Below are positions 21,260 through 29,989 of a stretch of DNA of 64,000 nt, in pieces. The notes under the pieces were generated by a model, which did not search any database, was not told the DNA's origin, and saw nothing but the letters and a program-made list of their open reading frames with translations. A program made the translations under genes and the position numbers. Position 1 is the first letter of the stretch. Each line of letters begins with the position of its first letter. The DNA is from Candidatus Endomicrobiellum calonymphae (GTDB lineage: Bacteria > Elusimicrobiota > Endomicrobiia > Endomicrobiales > Endomicrobiaceae). Location of the stretch: contig JAISYK010000007.1 in NCBI GenBank assembly GCA_031269945.1, forward strand, positions 124,001 to 188,000. Reading direction: 5' to 3'.

Positions 21260-21415
21260 TGAAATTTACCTGATGGTACAAGCTAAACACATATGTTAGT
21301 CTACAATGACTATTAGATTACTACGAATGTACGCACTACTCCATTTCTGATCCTTTAGTAGACAGCCGTGATTCTATACTGCTTGGCTACGCCTGACCGC
21401 CCCCCCAACCACCTT
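21260..21415 (-). other. GC-rich structured leader of the atp operon, possibly a decayed tRNA
   Basis: Between the promoter and atpB the minus strand carries about 150 bases much richer in G and C than the surrounding DNA. It includes seven G in a row (21400-21406). It can form small stems: GGC-gta-GCC, CTACT pairing with AGTAG, and AGTC pairing with GACT. One part resembles a tRNA-Arg D arm and anticodon arm (TAGCCAAGCAGTATAG, then GGATCAGAA), but no acceptor stem closes. It could be a dead tRNA from the neighbouring cluster, now used as 5' UTR, or a real structured leader. Confidence 0.45.
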
Positions 21416-21444
21416 ATTATATTTGTTAAAACATGCTTAGTCAA
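21416..21444 (-). promoter_or_regulatory. Near-consensus sigma-70 promoter for the atp operon
   Basis: On the minus strand TTGACT (21444-21439) and TATAAT (21421-21416) are separated by exactly 17 bases. Transcription would begin near 21409-21412 and run through the leader into atpB. It sits between tRNA-Thr and atpB, in the right orientation, and is the best promoter match I found in the window. Confidence 0.75.
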
Positions 21445-21462
21445 TACCATCGCTAAATCATA

Positions 21463-21535
21463 GGCCGATGAGAGGACTTGAACCTCTGCCCCACTGCTTA
21501 CGAAGCAATTGCTCTACCAGCTGAGCTACATCGGC
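21463..21535 (-). tRNA. tRNA-Thr (CGT anticodon)
   Basis: A full cloverleaf reads from 21535 on the minus strand. The acceptor stem is GCCGATG/CATCGGC, the D arm is GCTCAGCTGGTAGAGC, the anticodon stem ATTGC/GCAGT encloses loop TTCGTAA (anticodon CGT), and the T arm is AGAGG-TTCAAGT-CCTCT. CCA is not encoded. The discriminator base reads C, unusual for threonine tRNAs. Confidence 0.96.
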
Positions 21536-21574
21536 ATCTTTTTAAATCCAACAACCGGACTACACATAAAGATA

Positions 21575-21647
21575 TGCTGAGGGACAGAATCGAACTGCCG
21601 ACACCAGGTTTTTCAGACCTGTGCTCTACCAGCTGAGCTACCTCAGC
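21575..21647 (-). tRNA. tRNA-Phe (GAA anticodon)
   Basis: The cloverleaf begins at 21647 on the minus strand. The acceptor is GCTGAGG/CCTCAGC with discriminator A, and the anticodon stem CAGGT/ACCTG has loop CTGAAAA (anticodon GAA). The T arm is GGCAG-TTCGATT-CTGTC with one G-U pair. CCA is not encoded. It is 39 bases from tRNA-Thr and probably in the same transcript. Confidence 0.96.
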
Positions 21648-21711
21648 ATACTCCTTAAAATGCATTAATTATTTTAACAAGAGCTACTAAAAAACTTTCA
21701 GCTAATCTCTT

Positions 21712-21990
21712 TTACTTTAAATCTTCAAAAATTTTTTTCCCAGCTTTAAACAATTCCCGCATTTTATCTTTTTTAGAATATATTTTACTACACAATTTTT
21801 CATAAAATTCGCGGATAATTTCTTTAAAATCACTATCTAAATCATTAATTTTGTCTGCTACTTCTTTGTTTAATTTTTTAACATTATTCCTAGTTTCTTT
21901 GCCTGATCTAGGAGCACACAACACCCCTAAAACTGTTCCTAATAGACCGCCTAAAATGAGAGCCAAAAAATTATTTTTACTATCGCTCAT
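21712..21990 (-). CDS. YtxH-domain protein
   Basis: A small protein of 92 aa: one hydrophobic, glycine-rich segment at the N-terminus (FLALILGGLLGTVLGVLCAP) followed by a charged helical tail. APRSGKETRNNVKKL matches the YtxH/gas-vesicle-like family signature. Relatives are stress-induced membrane-anchored proteins of unknown mechanism. It overlaps the preceding DUF948-like gene by four bases, a pairing also seen in other bacteria. Confidence 0.8.
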   Translation of the reverse strand: MSDSKNNFLALILGGLLGTVLGVLCAPRSGKETRNNVKKLNKEVADKINDLDSDFKEIIREFYEKLCSKIYSKKDKMRELFKAGKKIFEDLK

Positions 21991-22274
21991 TTCTCCCTTC
22001 TCCTATTTTTAATAATTTTAGAAAGAACATAAAACAGAATTGACGAAACTGAGGCAAGTAAAGATGAGAACTTCCCACATGTTGATGTAAATTTCTTTGA
22101 AGCTTTATCTACAAAGTCCAATTTAGTATTAATTTTTCGTACTGCATTTTCGATTTCTCTAGCAGTTCTTCTTATCTGAATTGAGGTAATAATTAGATAG
22201 ACCGCCCCTATGGCTATAGAAACCCCTACCAAAATAACTGTTACAGAAATTATTAACGACTCTATTGATTGCAC
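21987..22274 (-). CDS. DUF948-like single-pass membrane protein
   Basis: 95 aa: an N-terminal membrane helix (SLIISVTVILVGVSIAIGAV) is followed by an amphipathic helix (IRRTAREIENAVRKINTKLD) of the DUF948 type, and a second hydrophobic stretch with a basic tail. DUF948 proteins commonly neighbour YtxH proteins; their role is unknown and thought to be envelope stress. It overlaps the YtxH gene start by four bases. Confidence 0.7.
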   Translation of the reverse strand: MQSIESLIISVTVILVGVSIAIGAVYLIITSIQIRRTAREIENAVRKINTKLDFVDKASKKFTSTCGKFSSLLASVSSILFYVLSKIIKNRRREK

Positions 22275-22326
22275 AGTCGAACATTCTAATAAAAATTTAT
22301 GTTTTATGTCAAAACTTTTTTAATAA

Positions 22327-24366
22327 TTATTTTTTATGTTTAATATGCCTATTAAAAGGTTTGCTAGATTTTATGCCCTTTAATTCAAACATCTTGTTCC
22401 TGAGGGCAGATGCGGATTCAAAATCAAGATTATCAGCGGCTTTTTTCATCTGTATTTCTATATCTTTTATTATTTTGTAAATATTTTTAGGTGGAATTTT
22501 ATATTTGTATTGCTTTTCGGAAACAATACGATTTATCGATTTGTCTCTTGATAAATTTTTAAATTCCTCAAACTCGTGAATAGATTTGATTATTGACTTA
22601 GGCTTAATATTATTTTTCTTATTATATTCAAGCTGCTTATTACGTCTTCGATTCATTTCTTTTAAAGCTTTTTGCATTGAATCTGTTATAGTGTCTGCGT
22701 AAAAAATAACTCGTCCTTCAATATTTCTCGCAGCTCGCCCGCAAATTTGAATAAGTGTAGACTTCGAACGTAAAAAACCTTCTTTATCCGCATCTAGAAC
22801 AGCTACTAATGACACTTCTGGCAAGTCTAACCCTTCTCTCAAAAGATTTATCCCTACTAAAATATCAAAATGTCCAAGACGTAAATCTTTAAGTATTTCT
22901 ATTCTTTTTAAAGTATCTATTTCTGAATGAAGATATTCAACTCTGAATCCTTTTTCTTTTAGATAAGCTGTCAAATCTTCAGACATATTTTTCGTAAGTG
23001 TTGTAACTAGGGATCTATGCCTTTTATTAACATTTTTTTGTAATTCTTGCATTAAATCTTGCATTTGTCCATTTATGGGACGTATGACTACCTCTGGATC
23101 AACTAATCCAGTTGGTCTTATAATTAAATCCACAACATGGTTTTTACTTCTTCTAAGTTCGTAAGTACCTGGCGTTGCCGAGACCATCATAATTTTTTTT
23201 ATTAGTTTTTCAAATTCTTGAAATTTCAATGGTCTATTATCTAAAGCAGACGGCAATCTGAAACCAAAATCTACGAGTGTCTGCTTTCTACTTTTGTCCC
23301 CTTCGTACATTCCTCTTATTTGTGGAAGTAAAATATGTGATTCATCAACTATTATTAAAAAATCGTCATTTTCTTGTTGTATGAAGTAATCTATAAGAGT
23401 TGTTGGTCTTGTTCCTGGAAGATTCCCTGATAAGTGTCTTGAATAGTTTTCGATTCCATTGCATGAACCGGTTTCCTTTAACATTTCCATATCATACTTT
23501 GTTCTTTGCTCAAGACGTTGCATTTCAATAAATTTATTTTGTGATTTTAATATTTTGAGTTGTTCGTTTAATTCTTCTTGTATATTTTTTAAAGCTTTAT
23601 TGATCTTATGTTTGTTGGTGACAAAAAGCTTTGCAGGATAAATGTATGTTCTATTCTTTTTGTAAAACGTTTGGCGTGTCATCGGATTGAATTCTTTAAT
23701 ACTTTCAACCACATTGCCATAAAATTCCACTCTTACAGCAGTTTCAAGATAAGCTGGGAAAATTTCCAAAGTATCGCCTTTAATTCTAAAAGTTCCTCTT
23801 TTAAATTCAAATTCATTTCTTTCGTAATAGCTTGAAATTAATTCAGATGAAAGTTGGTTTATTGATTTTTCTTTTTCAACGATTATTTCAATGCACATGT
23901 TTTGGTAATCTTTTGGCGTTCCTAAATTATATATACACGAAACAGAAGCAACTACAATAATGTCTTTCCTTTCAAGAAGAGAAGTGGTTGTCTTTAAACG
24001 TAATCTATCTATATGATCGTTTATTGAAGCGTCTTTCTCTATATATGTATCACTCGAAGGGACATAAGCTTCTGGTTGATAATAGTCGTAATAAGATATA
24101 AAATACTCTACGGCGTTATTTGGAAAAAAAGTTTTAAATTCTGCATAAGTTTGTGCTGCTAGAATTTTATTAGGTGATATTATGAGTGTAGGTTTTTGAA
24201 GTTTTTCAATAACATTTGCCACGACAAACGTTTTTCCCGAACCTGTAACACCAAGCAAAACTTGTGAGTTTTTCCCGTTTAAATAATTATAACACAGTGA
24301 GTCTATGGCTTGCGGTTGGTCCCCAGAAGGTTTAAACTTTGAAATTAATTTAAATTTGTTTCCCAT
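22327..24366 (-). CDS. uvrB: Excinuclease ABC subunit B
   Basis: This is the damage-verifying helicase-like subunit of nucleotide excision repair, 679 aa, full length. Walker A is GVTGSGKTFVVANV (about residue 39). The beta-hairpin is the YYDYYQPEAYVPSSDTYIEK region, the DEAD-like box is IIVDESH, and the C-terminal motifs include VGINLLREGLDLPEVSLVA and QICGRAARN. A UvrC-binding UVR helix ends the protein (IEIQMKKAADNLDFESASAL). It stands alone between the small envelope genes and the broken surE. Confidence 0.97.
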   Translation of the reverse strand: MGNKFKLISKFKPSGDQPQAIDSLCYNYLNGKNSQVLLGVTGSGKTFVVANVIEKLQKPTLIISPNKILAAQTYAEFKTFFPNNAVEYFISYYDYYQPEAYVPSSDTYIEKDASINDHIDRLRLKTTTSLLERKDIIVVASVSCIYNLGTPKDYQNMCIEIIVEKEKSINQLSSELISSYYERNEFEFKRGTFRIKGDTLEIFPAYLETAVRVEFYGNVVESIKEFNPMTRQTFYKKNRTYIYPAKLFVTNKHKINKALKNIQEELNEQLKILKSQNKFIEMQRLEQRTKYDMEMLKETGSCNGIENYSRHLSGNLPGTRPTTLIDYFIQQENDDFLIIVDESHILLPQIRGMYEGDKSRKQTLVDFGFRLPSALDNRPLKFQEFEKLIKKIMMVSATPGTYELRRSKNHVVDLIIRPTGLVDPEVVIRPINGQMQDLMQELQKNVNKRHRSLVTTLTKNMSEDLTAYLKEKGFRVEYLHSEIDTLKRIEILKDLRLGHFDILVGINLLREGLDLPEVSLVAVLDADKEGFLRSKSTLIQICGRAARNIEGRVIFYADTITDSMQKALKEMNRRRNKQLEYNKKNNIKPKSIIKSIHEFEEFKNLSRDKSINRIVSEKQYKYKIPPKNIYKIIKDIEIQMKKAADNLDFESASALRNKMFELKGIKSSKPFNRHIKHKK

Positions 24367-24463
24367 TTTGGTTCAGTCTATTTACGAAACTATATCTGCG
24401 ATTGATGATAATTATCAGTTATTCAGTTATAAGTTATTGTGTTGTGTGCTATTTATTATAGCT

Positions 24464-25173
24464 TTATTTTTTCATTAACTTGTAATCTGTTTGGTTTATT
24501 TGCAGTGGAGTAACTGAAATATATCCTCTACTTACTGTATGTATGTCTGTTTCTTTGTTACTGTAAGCGGATACATGTTTCCCGGATAATTTATAAAAGA
24601 AATTGCCTTTTTTGTCAACTATAGTTTCAACTTTTCCAATATAATCACTTGATCCTAAAGGAATTATTTTAATGCCTTTATAATTTACTGATATGTTTAT
24701 ATTTAAACATATATTTTTAAAAGATTTTTTTCTTTTCAATATTACCTCAGAAATTTCTCTTATTGCAATTGCCGAATGAGCGTGTTCCATTGCGTCTACT
24801 TCAGCAGCTGAAACCGCAAGTGATGGAATTCCTTTTAGTGCACTCTCTCTTGCCGCTCCAACAGTCCCGGAATATATTAACCAAGGTTAGGCCGTGTGTT
24901 TATTCCCGATACGACTAAATCTATTTTGTTTTTAAAAAAAATTAATCCATACTTTATACAATCAGCTGGCGTACCATTTTTTATGGTATAAAAATTCCCT
25001 ATGATTTTTTCAATTTTTTTGTACTTTTCTAGTGTTATACTATGTCATGTACCTGACATTTGACTCTTTGGTACGATAACATATGTTTTGCCAATTTTAG
25101 AAAGCTCTTTAATTAAAGGATTAAGTCCGGGACTTTTTATGCCGTCGTCATTTGAAATTAAGATTTTATACAT
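24464..25173 (-). pseudogene. surE: Broken surE (5'/3'-nucleotidase)
   Basis: The N-terminus is intact (MYKILISNDDGIKSPGLNPL, with the metal-binding DD) and begins at 25173, overlapping the end of murG. After KSQMSGT a TGA stops the frame, in the middle of the usual SGxSHSIT motif. The frame then continues as HSITLEKYKK to VVSGINTRPNLG. A frameshift near 24890 moves to IYSGTVGAARESALKG-like coding. The C-terminal part, 24464-24790, is open and ends GYISVTPLQ, as in SurE. Two independent lesions make a recoded selenocysteine reading of the TGA unlikely. Confidence 0.9.
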
Positions 25174-26231
25174 TTTATTATTTCCTCAATTATTAACTCT
25201 TGCGGAAGTTTAATAATGTTTTTAGCTCCGACCGCATTATTCTTTGCTTTTTTTTTTACTGCATATATAGCTTTAGTTAAATTTTCTTTTGTAAGATTTT
25301 TTTCTTCAATTATAACGACTTTTTCGCTTTTTTCTATTTCTTTTGCGTTCCAATATTGATGATTATCGGTGGCATATGGATAAGGAATTAAAATTGCTGA
25401 CTTATCTAAAGTTTTAAGCTCAAATATGGTGCTTGCGCCTGAACGGCATATAACAACATCACTTGCTACATAAGCATCGGCTATGTTATGCATATAATCA
25501 AAAACTCTATATTCTGAGTTATCTTTGACCTTTTTTTTGATTTTAATGTAATTTTTAGGTCCAGCTATGTGTAAAACCTGAAATTTGTCTTTGATGTATA
25601 AATCTAACAAAATTTTACATACAATTTCACCAAATGTAATTGTACCGAGACTCCCCCCAAAAACTAAGATTGTAAAAATTTCGTTTTTTAATTTAAGTTC
25701 TAATAGTGCTTTTTCTTTTGATACTAATAATAAACTTTTTCTGATTGGGCAGCCTGAGATGGTAACATTTTTGAGAATTTTATTAGAACTTGGAAAACTT
25801 ATAAACGTTTTATCTACTACTTTATTTAAAAGTCTATTTGCTTTACCTGGAATAGCATTTTGCTCATGTATGAAAATTTTTTTTTTAAGCACTTTCGCTG
25901 CAAAAAGCACTGGAATTACTATGTATCCACCCGTACCTACTACGGCTACAGGATTCAATTCTATAATTTGTTTTAATGCTTTTAAAAAAGAAAATTTCAT
26001 TTGTACTAAAAATATTAAAAATGCAAACGAAATTTTTCTCGGCATACCTGATATATTAAATTCAATGTGTTTGAATTGACTGTTTTTTAATATTTTTAAT
26101 GATATTGGATTGTTACTTATAAAAAAAATCGGATTATAACCTTTATTCTTAAATTCTTCTGCCATTGCTATACCGGGATAAACATGCCCTCCTGTTCCGC
26201 TTGAAGCAATAATTATATTTTTGTTTCCCAT
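25158..26231 (-). CDS. murG: UDP-GlcNAc:undecaprenyl-pyrophosphoryl-MurNAc-pentapeptide transferase
   Basis: This enzyme adds GlcNAc to lipid I to make lipid II on the inner membrane face. The protein has 357 aa. The N-terminal glycine loop is ASSGTGGHVYPGIAMAEE, the second loop VGTGGYIVIPVL, and HEQNAIPGKANRLL, VFGGSLGTITFGE and ICRSGASTIFEL mark the donor site. A run of six G encodes the two glycines of FGGSLG. It is the last intact gene of the wall cluster, and surE starts inside its end. Confidence 0.96.
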   Translation of the reverse strand: MGNKNIIIASSGTGGHVYPGIAMAEEFKNKGYNPIFFISNNPISLKILKNSQFKHIEFNISGMPRKISFAFLIFLVQMKFSFLKALKQIIELNPVAVVGTGGYIVIPVLFAAKVLKKKIFIHEQNAIPGKANRLLNKVVDKTFISFPSSNKILKNVTISGCPIRKSLLLVSKEKALLELKLKNEIFTILVFGGSLGTITFGEIVCKILLDLYIKDKFQVLHIAGPKNYIKIKKKVKDNSEYRVFDYMHNIADAYVASDVVICRSGASTIFELKTLDKSAILIPYPYATDNHQYWNAKEIEKSEKVVIIEEKNLTKENLTKAIYAVKKKAKNNAVGAKNIIKLPQELIIEEIIKCIKS

Positions 26232-26323
26232 TTGTTTTTTCCCTTATTGTGTTACCATTTCTAGATTTCTAATTAATGTAATGAATGTACGTGTATATTA
26301 AAATAAAGTGATGTAAGATATAA

Positions 26324-27436
26324 TTAACCGTTTTGATTTTTTGCTTTTTGTTCATATTGTGATAAATTTATTAATATCCCTGCGGTTGTCATAGTTATAA
26401 TAAGTGATGTTCCGCCAAAGGATATAAATGGAAGTGGTAATCCTTTTGCCGGGAATATACCCGTGGTAACAGAAATATTTATAATAGCCTGAAAAACAAT
26501 CAAAAAAGTTATTCCTAAGCATAAATATTGTGCAAAAATATCTGGCACATATTTACTCATTTTTATGCCTTTTAAAAATAGATAAATAAAAAATGCAAGA
26601 ACTATGCTGGTACCAATAAAACCGAGTTCTTCCCCAATTATTGGAAAAATAAAATCAGTGTGTGCTTCTGGAAGATACATAAGTTTTATTTCGCTTTTAC
26701 CTAATCCTTTTCCAAAAAAACCGCCAGAGCCTAATGCATTTAGTGATTGTTTTACCTGATAAGAAGACATATTGATGTTTACGAAAGAAGCAATATAATC
26801 CATAAATCTTATGAATCTATATGGCTTTCTTATAATTTCTTCAGTTATAACGATGAGTATTATTGCACATCCAATAAGTACGACTTTCGTTTTTATTTTT
26901 GCACAAAATAACATTGCCAAACAAACACTTCCTATCAGAACAGGTGTTCCTAAGTCTGGCTCGAGAATGATTGGAAAGATTATAAGTAAAATGATAAATA
27001 CAAGTACCATTAAAGTTTTCAATTCTTTGATTATTTTTTTTTTAGATATGAAGTTGGCTGTTATCAATATCGTGGCAACTTTAGCTAGTTCTGAAGGTTG
27101 TAGACTAAAATAACCTACTCCCAACCATCTTTTTGCCCCTGATCTCGAAGTACCTATAAATAATACAGCAATAACTAAAATTAATGAAAATAAATAAATC
27201 CATTTTGAATATTTTTTATAAAAATTATGATTAATCAAAAAACTTGTTATGAACATTAGTATGAATCCAACAGTAATCATAAGTATTTGTTTTAAAAAAA
27301 GTTTATATGGACTTGCCCATCTTAGATCTGACATAATGTTACTTGACGAAAACACCATAAATGATCCAAAGATAATACACATACATATTGCAGCCACAAG
27401 ATTAAAATCATATTCTTTAAAATTAATTCTAAACAT
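26324..27436 (-). CDS. ftsW: SEDS-family glycosyltransferase FtsW
   Basis: A polytopic membrane protein of 370 aa with about ten hydrophobic helices. It polymerises glycan at the division septum together with the transpeptidase FtsI. Signature segments are SGAKRWLGVGYFSLQPSELAK, EPDLGTPVL, GKGLGKSEIKLMYLPEAHTD and the C-terminal KGLPLPFISFGGTSL. Its place between murD and murG, with ftsI in the same cluster, favours FtsW over RodA. Confidence 0.92.
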   Translation of the reverse strand: MFRINFKEYDFNLVAAICMCIIFGSFMVFSSSNIMSDLRWASPYKLFLKQILMITVGFILMFITSFLINHNFYKKYSKWIYLFSLILVIAVLFIGTSRSGAKRWLGVGYFSLQPSELAKVATILITANFISKKKIIKELKTLMVLVFIILLIIFPIILEPDLGTPVLIGSVCLAMLFCAKIKTKVVLIGCAIILIVITEEIIRKPYRFIRFMDYIASFVNINMSSYQVKQSLNALGSGGFFGKGLGKSEIKLMYLPEAHTDFIFPIIGEELGFIGTSIVLAFFIYLFLKGIKMSKYVPDIFAQYLCLGITFLIVFQAIINISVTTGIFPAKGLPLPFISFGGTSLIITMTTAGILINLSQYEQKAKNQNG

Positions 27437-27563
27437 TGTTTTTTATTATAACTCCAAGATTTTATAGACATTATCAATAAGATATGTCTATCTATATATG
27501 ATTTTCTAATAAATAAAATTATAACGTTATATTAAAAACTACCGTGAAATCTTTATAAGTAAT

Positions 27564-28883
27564 TTATATATCTAAACTCCATACGACTTTTCTAAATACC
27601 TCTCCTCGTTCTTCAAAGTTTTTAAATTGGTCAAAAGAAGCACATGCTGGAGAAAGCAAAACCGTATCTCCCCCAACAGCAATTTTAAATACTTGTTTTA
27701 CAGCATTCTCTATATCATTACAATGTATAAATGTAGTACAATTGCCTAAATCTTTTTTGATCTTGTTAGATGCTTCACCGATAAGTAAAATTGATTTAAC
27801 TCTTTGTTTTATAAGTTCTTTTATGGGAGTGTATGCACTCCCCTTGTCACGTCCTCCCATGATAAGTAAAATATCTTTATTAAAAGATTCAAGTGCAACT
27901 CTAGTAGAATCAACATTTGTCGATTTTGAATCGTTGTAATAATTGACCCCATTTAAAGTTCTTATGAATTCTATTCTATGTTTTACGCCTTTGTATTTTG
28001 AAATAATTTTTTCTATAATCGACGAGCTTGTCCCTAGTATGTAAGTAACTGCCGTTGCCGCTAAAATATTTTCTATATTGTGCATACCTATAATATTAAT
28101 TTTAGGTTTTATCACAACATTCTTATCTTTTATATTTATAACTATATCACCATTTTTGTAGAATACTCCATTTTTTATGTAATTTTTGCTAAAAAAAATT
28201 ATTTTTGCTTTGGTTTTTTTAGATATTTTTCTACAAATTTGGTTGTCGTAATTTATTATTGCAAAATCTCTAAATTTTTGATTGATTAGTATATTTTCTT
28301 TTGCTTTTATGTATGCATTAATTGTTTTGTGGTGTTCAAGATGATCAGGAAACACGTTTAGTAGTATTGATACATTTGGCTTAAAATACGGAGTGTCTTC
28401 GAGTTGATAGCTTGAAAGTTCGATCGTAATAAAAGTATTTCTTGTAGTTTTTAAGGCTTTATATGATAATGGATAACCTATATTTCCAGAAACTATTGAG
28501 TCTTTATGTGTTGCTTTCACTATTTTGGAAATTAAGTCAGTTGTAGTAGTTTTTCCATTTGTACCAGTAATAGCTATAATTTTTCTATATTTTGAATTTT
28601 CAAGAGAAAAAGCAAGTTCACTTATGATTTTTATGTTTTTTCTTCGAGCTTTTTTCAAAATGGGAATATTTAAATTAATTCCAGGACTTTTTATAATAAT
28701 ATCTGAACTTAAAATTTTATCTGAATGACCTCCAAGTTCTTTTACTATTTTATTATTTAAATTTTTTGTTTTTATCTCTTTGCTATCATCACTTGCAAAA
28801 ACATTGTACCCTAACCTTATCGCAAGATTTGCAACTGCAATACCACTCTTCCCCAAGCCTAAAATCCCTATATTTCTTTTCAT
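27564..28883 (-). CDS. murD: UDP-N-acetylmuramoylalanine--D-glutamate ligase
   Basis: Cytoplasmic Mur ligase adding D-Glu to UDP-MurNAc-L-Ala; 439 aa. The N-terminal UDP-binding fold is IGILGLGKSGIAVANLA. The ATP loop is IAITGTNGKTTTTDLI, followed by NVFPDHLEHH, the ribose/phosphate region YYNDSKSTNVDST, and LIMGGRDKG. The start is only 12 bases after mraY. Confidence 0.96.
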   Translation of the reverse strand: MKRNIGILGLGKSGIAVANLAIRLGYNVFASDDSKEIKTKNLNNKIVKELGGHSDKILSSDIIIKSPGINLNIPILKKARRKNIKIISELAFSLENSKYRKIIAITGTNGKTTTTDLISKIVKATHKDSIVSGNIGYPLSYKALKTTRNTFITIELSSYQLEDTPYFKPNVSILLNVFPDHLEHHKTINAYIKAKENILINQKFRDFAIINYDNQICRKISKKTKAKIIFFSKNYIKNGVFYKNGDIVINIKDKNVVIKPKINIIGMHNIENILAATAVTYILGTSSSIIEKIISKYKGVKHRIEFIRTLNGVNYYNDSKSTNVDSTRVALESFNKDILLIMGGRDKGSAYTPIKELIKQRVKSILLIGEASNKIKKDLGNCTTFIHCNDIENAVKQVFKIAVGGDTVLLSPACASFDQFKNFEERGEVFRKVVWSLDI

Positions 28884-28895
28884 TTTTATATTTAT

Positions 28896-29987
28896 TTACC
28901 TCAATTTTAGTGATGCAAAGGAGAATATTGCAAGAATTATACCTGTTATCCAAAATCTTATTGTAACTTTTGTTTCAGGTATTCCGAGCATTTCAAAATG
29001 ATGATGTATTGGTGCCATTTTAAATATTCTTTTTTTTGTTCTCTTATAATAAAATATTTGTATAAATACGGAAAGTACTTCAATAAAAAAAACACCTCCT
29101 ACAAAAGCCAAAATAATTTCCTGCTTTATAAATACTGATGTTATACCTAATATTCCACCTAAAAATAAACTTCCTGTATCACCCATAAAAATTTCTGCAG
29201 GATGCGAATTGTACCATAAAAATCCAAGGCATGATCCCACAACTGCGAACAAGAAAATTGATATTTCTCCAGCTCCTGTTACATTAATAATTTTTAAATA
29301 ATTTGCTATGTGTGAGTGGCCAGCAAAGTATGCAAACAAAGCAAGTGTAAAAGCTGCAATGATTATATTACCTACTGCAAGCCCGTCGAGTCCATCTGTT
29401 AAATTTACAGCATTTGAACTACCTACAACTATAATGATTACTAAGAACGTATATAGAAAATGAAGGTTTATAAAATTTTTTTTAAAAAAGGGAACGTTTA
29501 CTAATGTTGTGAATTCGGAATTCGGAGGAAAAAAATTTAAATAAGTAGCTAGTAACACAGAAAAAAATACTTGGCCAAAAAGTTTCTCCTTTTTCGAAAG
29601 CCCTTTTGGGTTTTTTTTCTTAATTTTCAAATAATCGTCATAAAATCCTAAAAAGACAAACCACGCAGTTCCGATTAAAAGCCAAATGATAAACCTGTTG
29701 TCAAGCCTGGCCCACAACAAAGTAGATATAATTACTGACAAGAATATGAGGATTCCTCCCATAGTTGGAGTATCGTTTTTTTTAAAATGTATTCTAGGCC
29801 CATCAGTTCTTATGACCTGTTTTATTTTAAAGTTTGATAATTTATTTATTATATGGGGACCGCTGATAAGACAAATTAAAAAACTTGTTAAAACAGCTCC
29901 ACCTGATCTAAAGGTTATATATTGAAAAATTTTAAATGATGTAGTTGTAAATATGTTAGTTAAATAATGAAAAATGTGATATAGCAT
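28896..29987 (-). CDS. mraY: Phospho-N-acetylmuramoyl-pentapeptide transferase
   Basis: This membrane enzyme makes lipid I from UDP-MurNAc-pentapeptide and undecaprenyl phosphate. The protein has 363 aa with about ten helices. DGPRIHFKKNDTPTMGGI, FYDDYLKIKKKNPKGL, NAVNLTDGLDGLAVG, FMGDTGSLFLGG and the C-terminal APIHHHFEMLG are all conserved catalytic or structural segments. The murF stop lies two bases upstream, so the genes are coupled. Confidence 0.97.
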   Translation of the reverse strand: MLYHIFHYLTNIFTTTSFKIFQYITFRSGGAVLTSFLICLISGPHIINKLSNFKIKQVIRTDGPRIHFKKNDTPTMGGILIFLSVIISTLLWARLDNRFIIWLLIGTAWFVFLGFYDDYLKIKKKNPKGLSKKEKLFGQVFFSVLLATYLNFFPPNSEFTTLVNVPFFKKNFINLHFLYTFLVIIIVVGSSNAVNLTDGLDGLAVGNIIIAAFTLALFAYFAGHSHIANYLKIINVTGAGEISIFLFAVVGSCLGFLWYNSHPAEIFMGDTGSLFLGGILGITSVFIKQEIILAFVGGVFFIEVLSVFIQIFYYKRTKKRIFKMAPIHHHFEMLGIPETKVTIRFWITGIILAIFSFASLKLR

Positions 29988-29989
29988 AT

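Noticed and set aside
24464..25173. Internal TGA in surE as a selenocysteine or recoded codon
   Set aside because: A second, independent frameshift exists and the TGA falls in a conserved SHSIT-type motif; simple decay explains both.
25655..25662. Six-C run near murG as another regulatory G-tract
   Set aside because: It encodes two glycines of the FGGSLG motif; a similar run in mtnP encodes GGSG. Both are coding.
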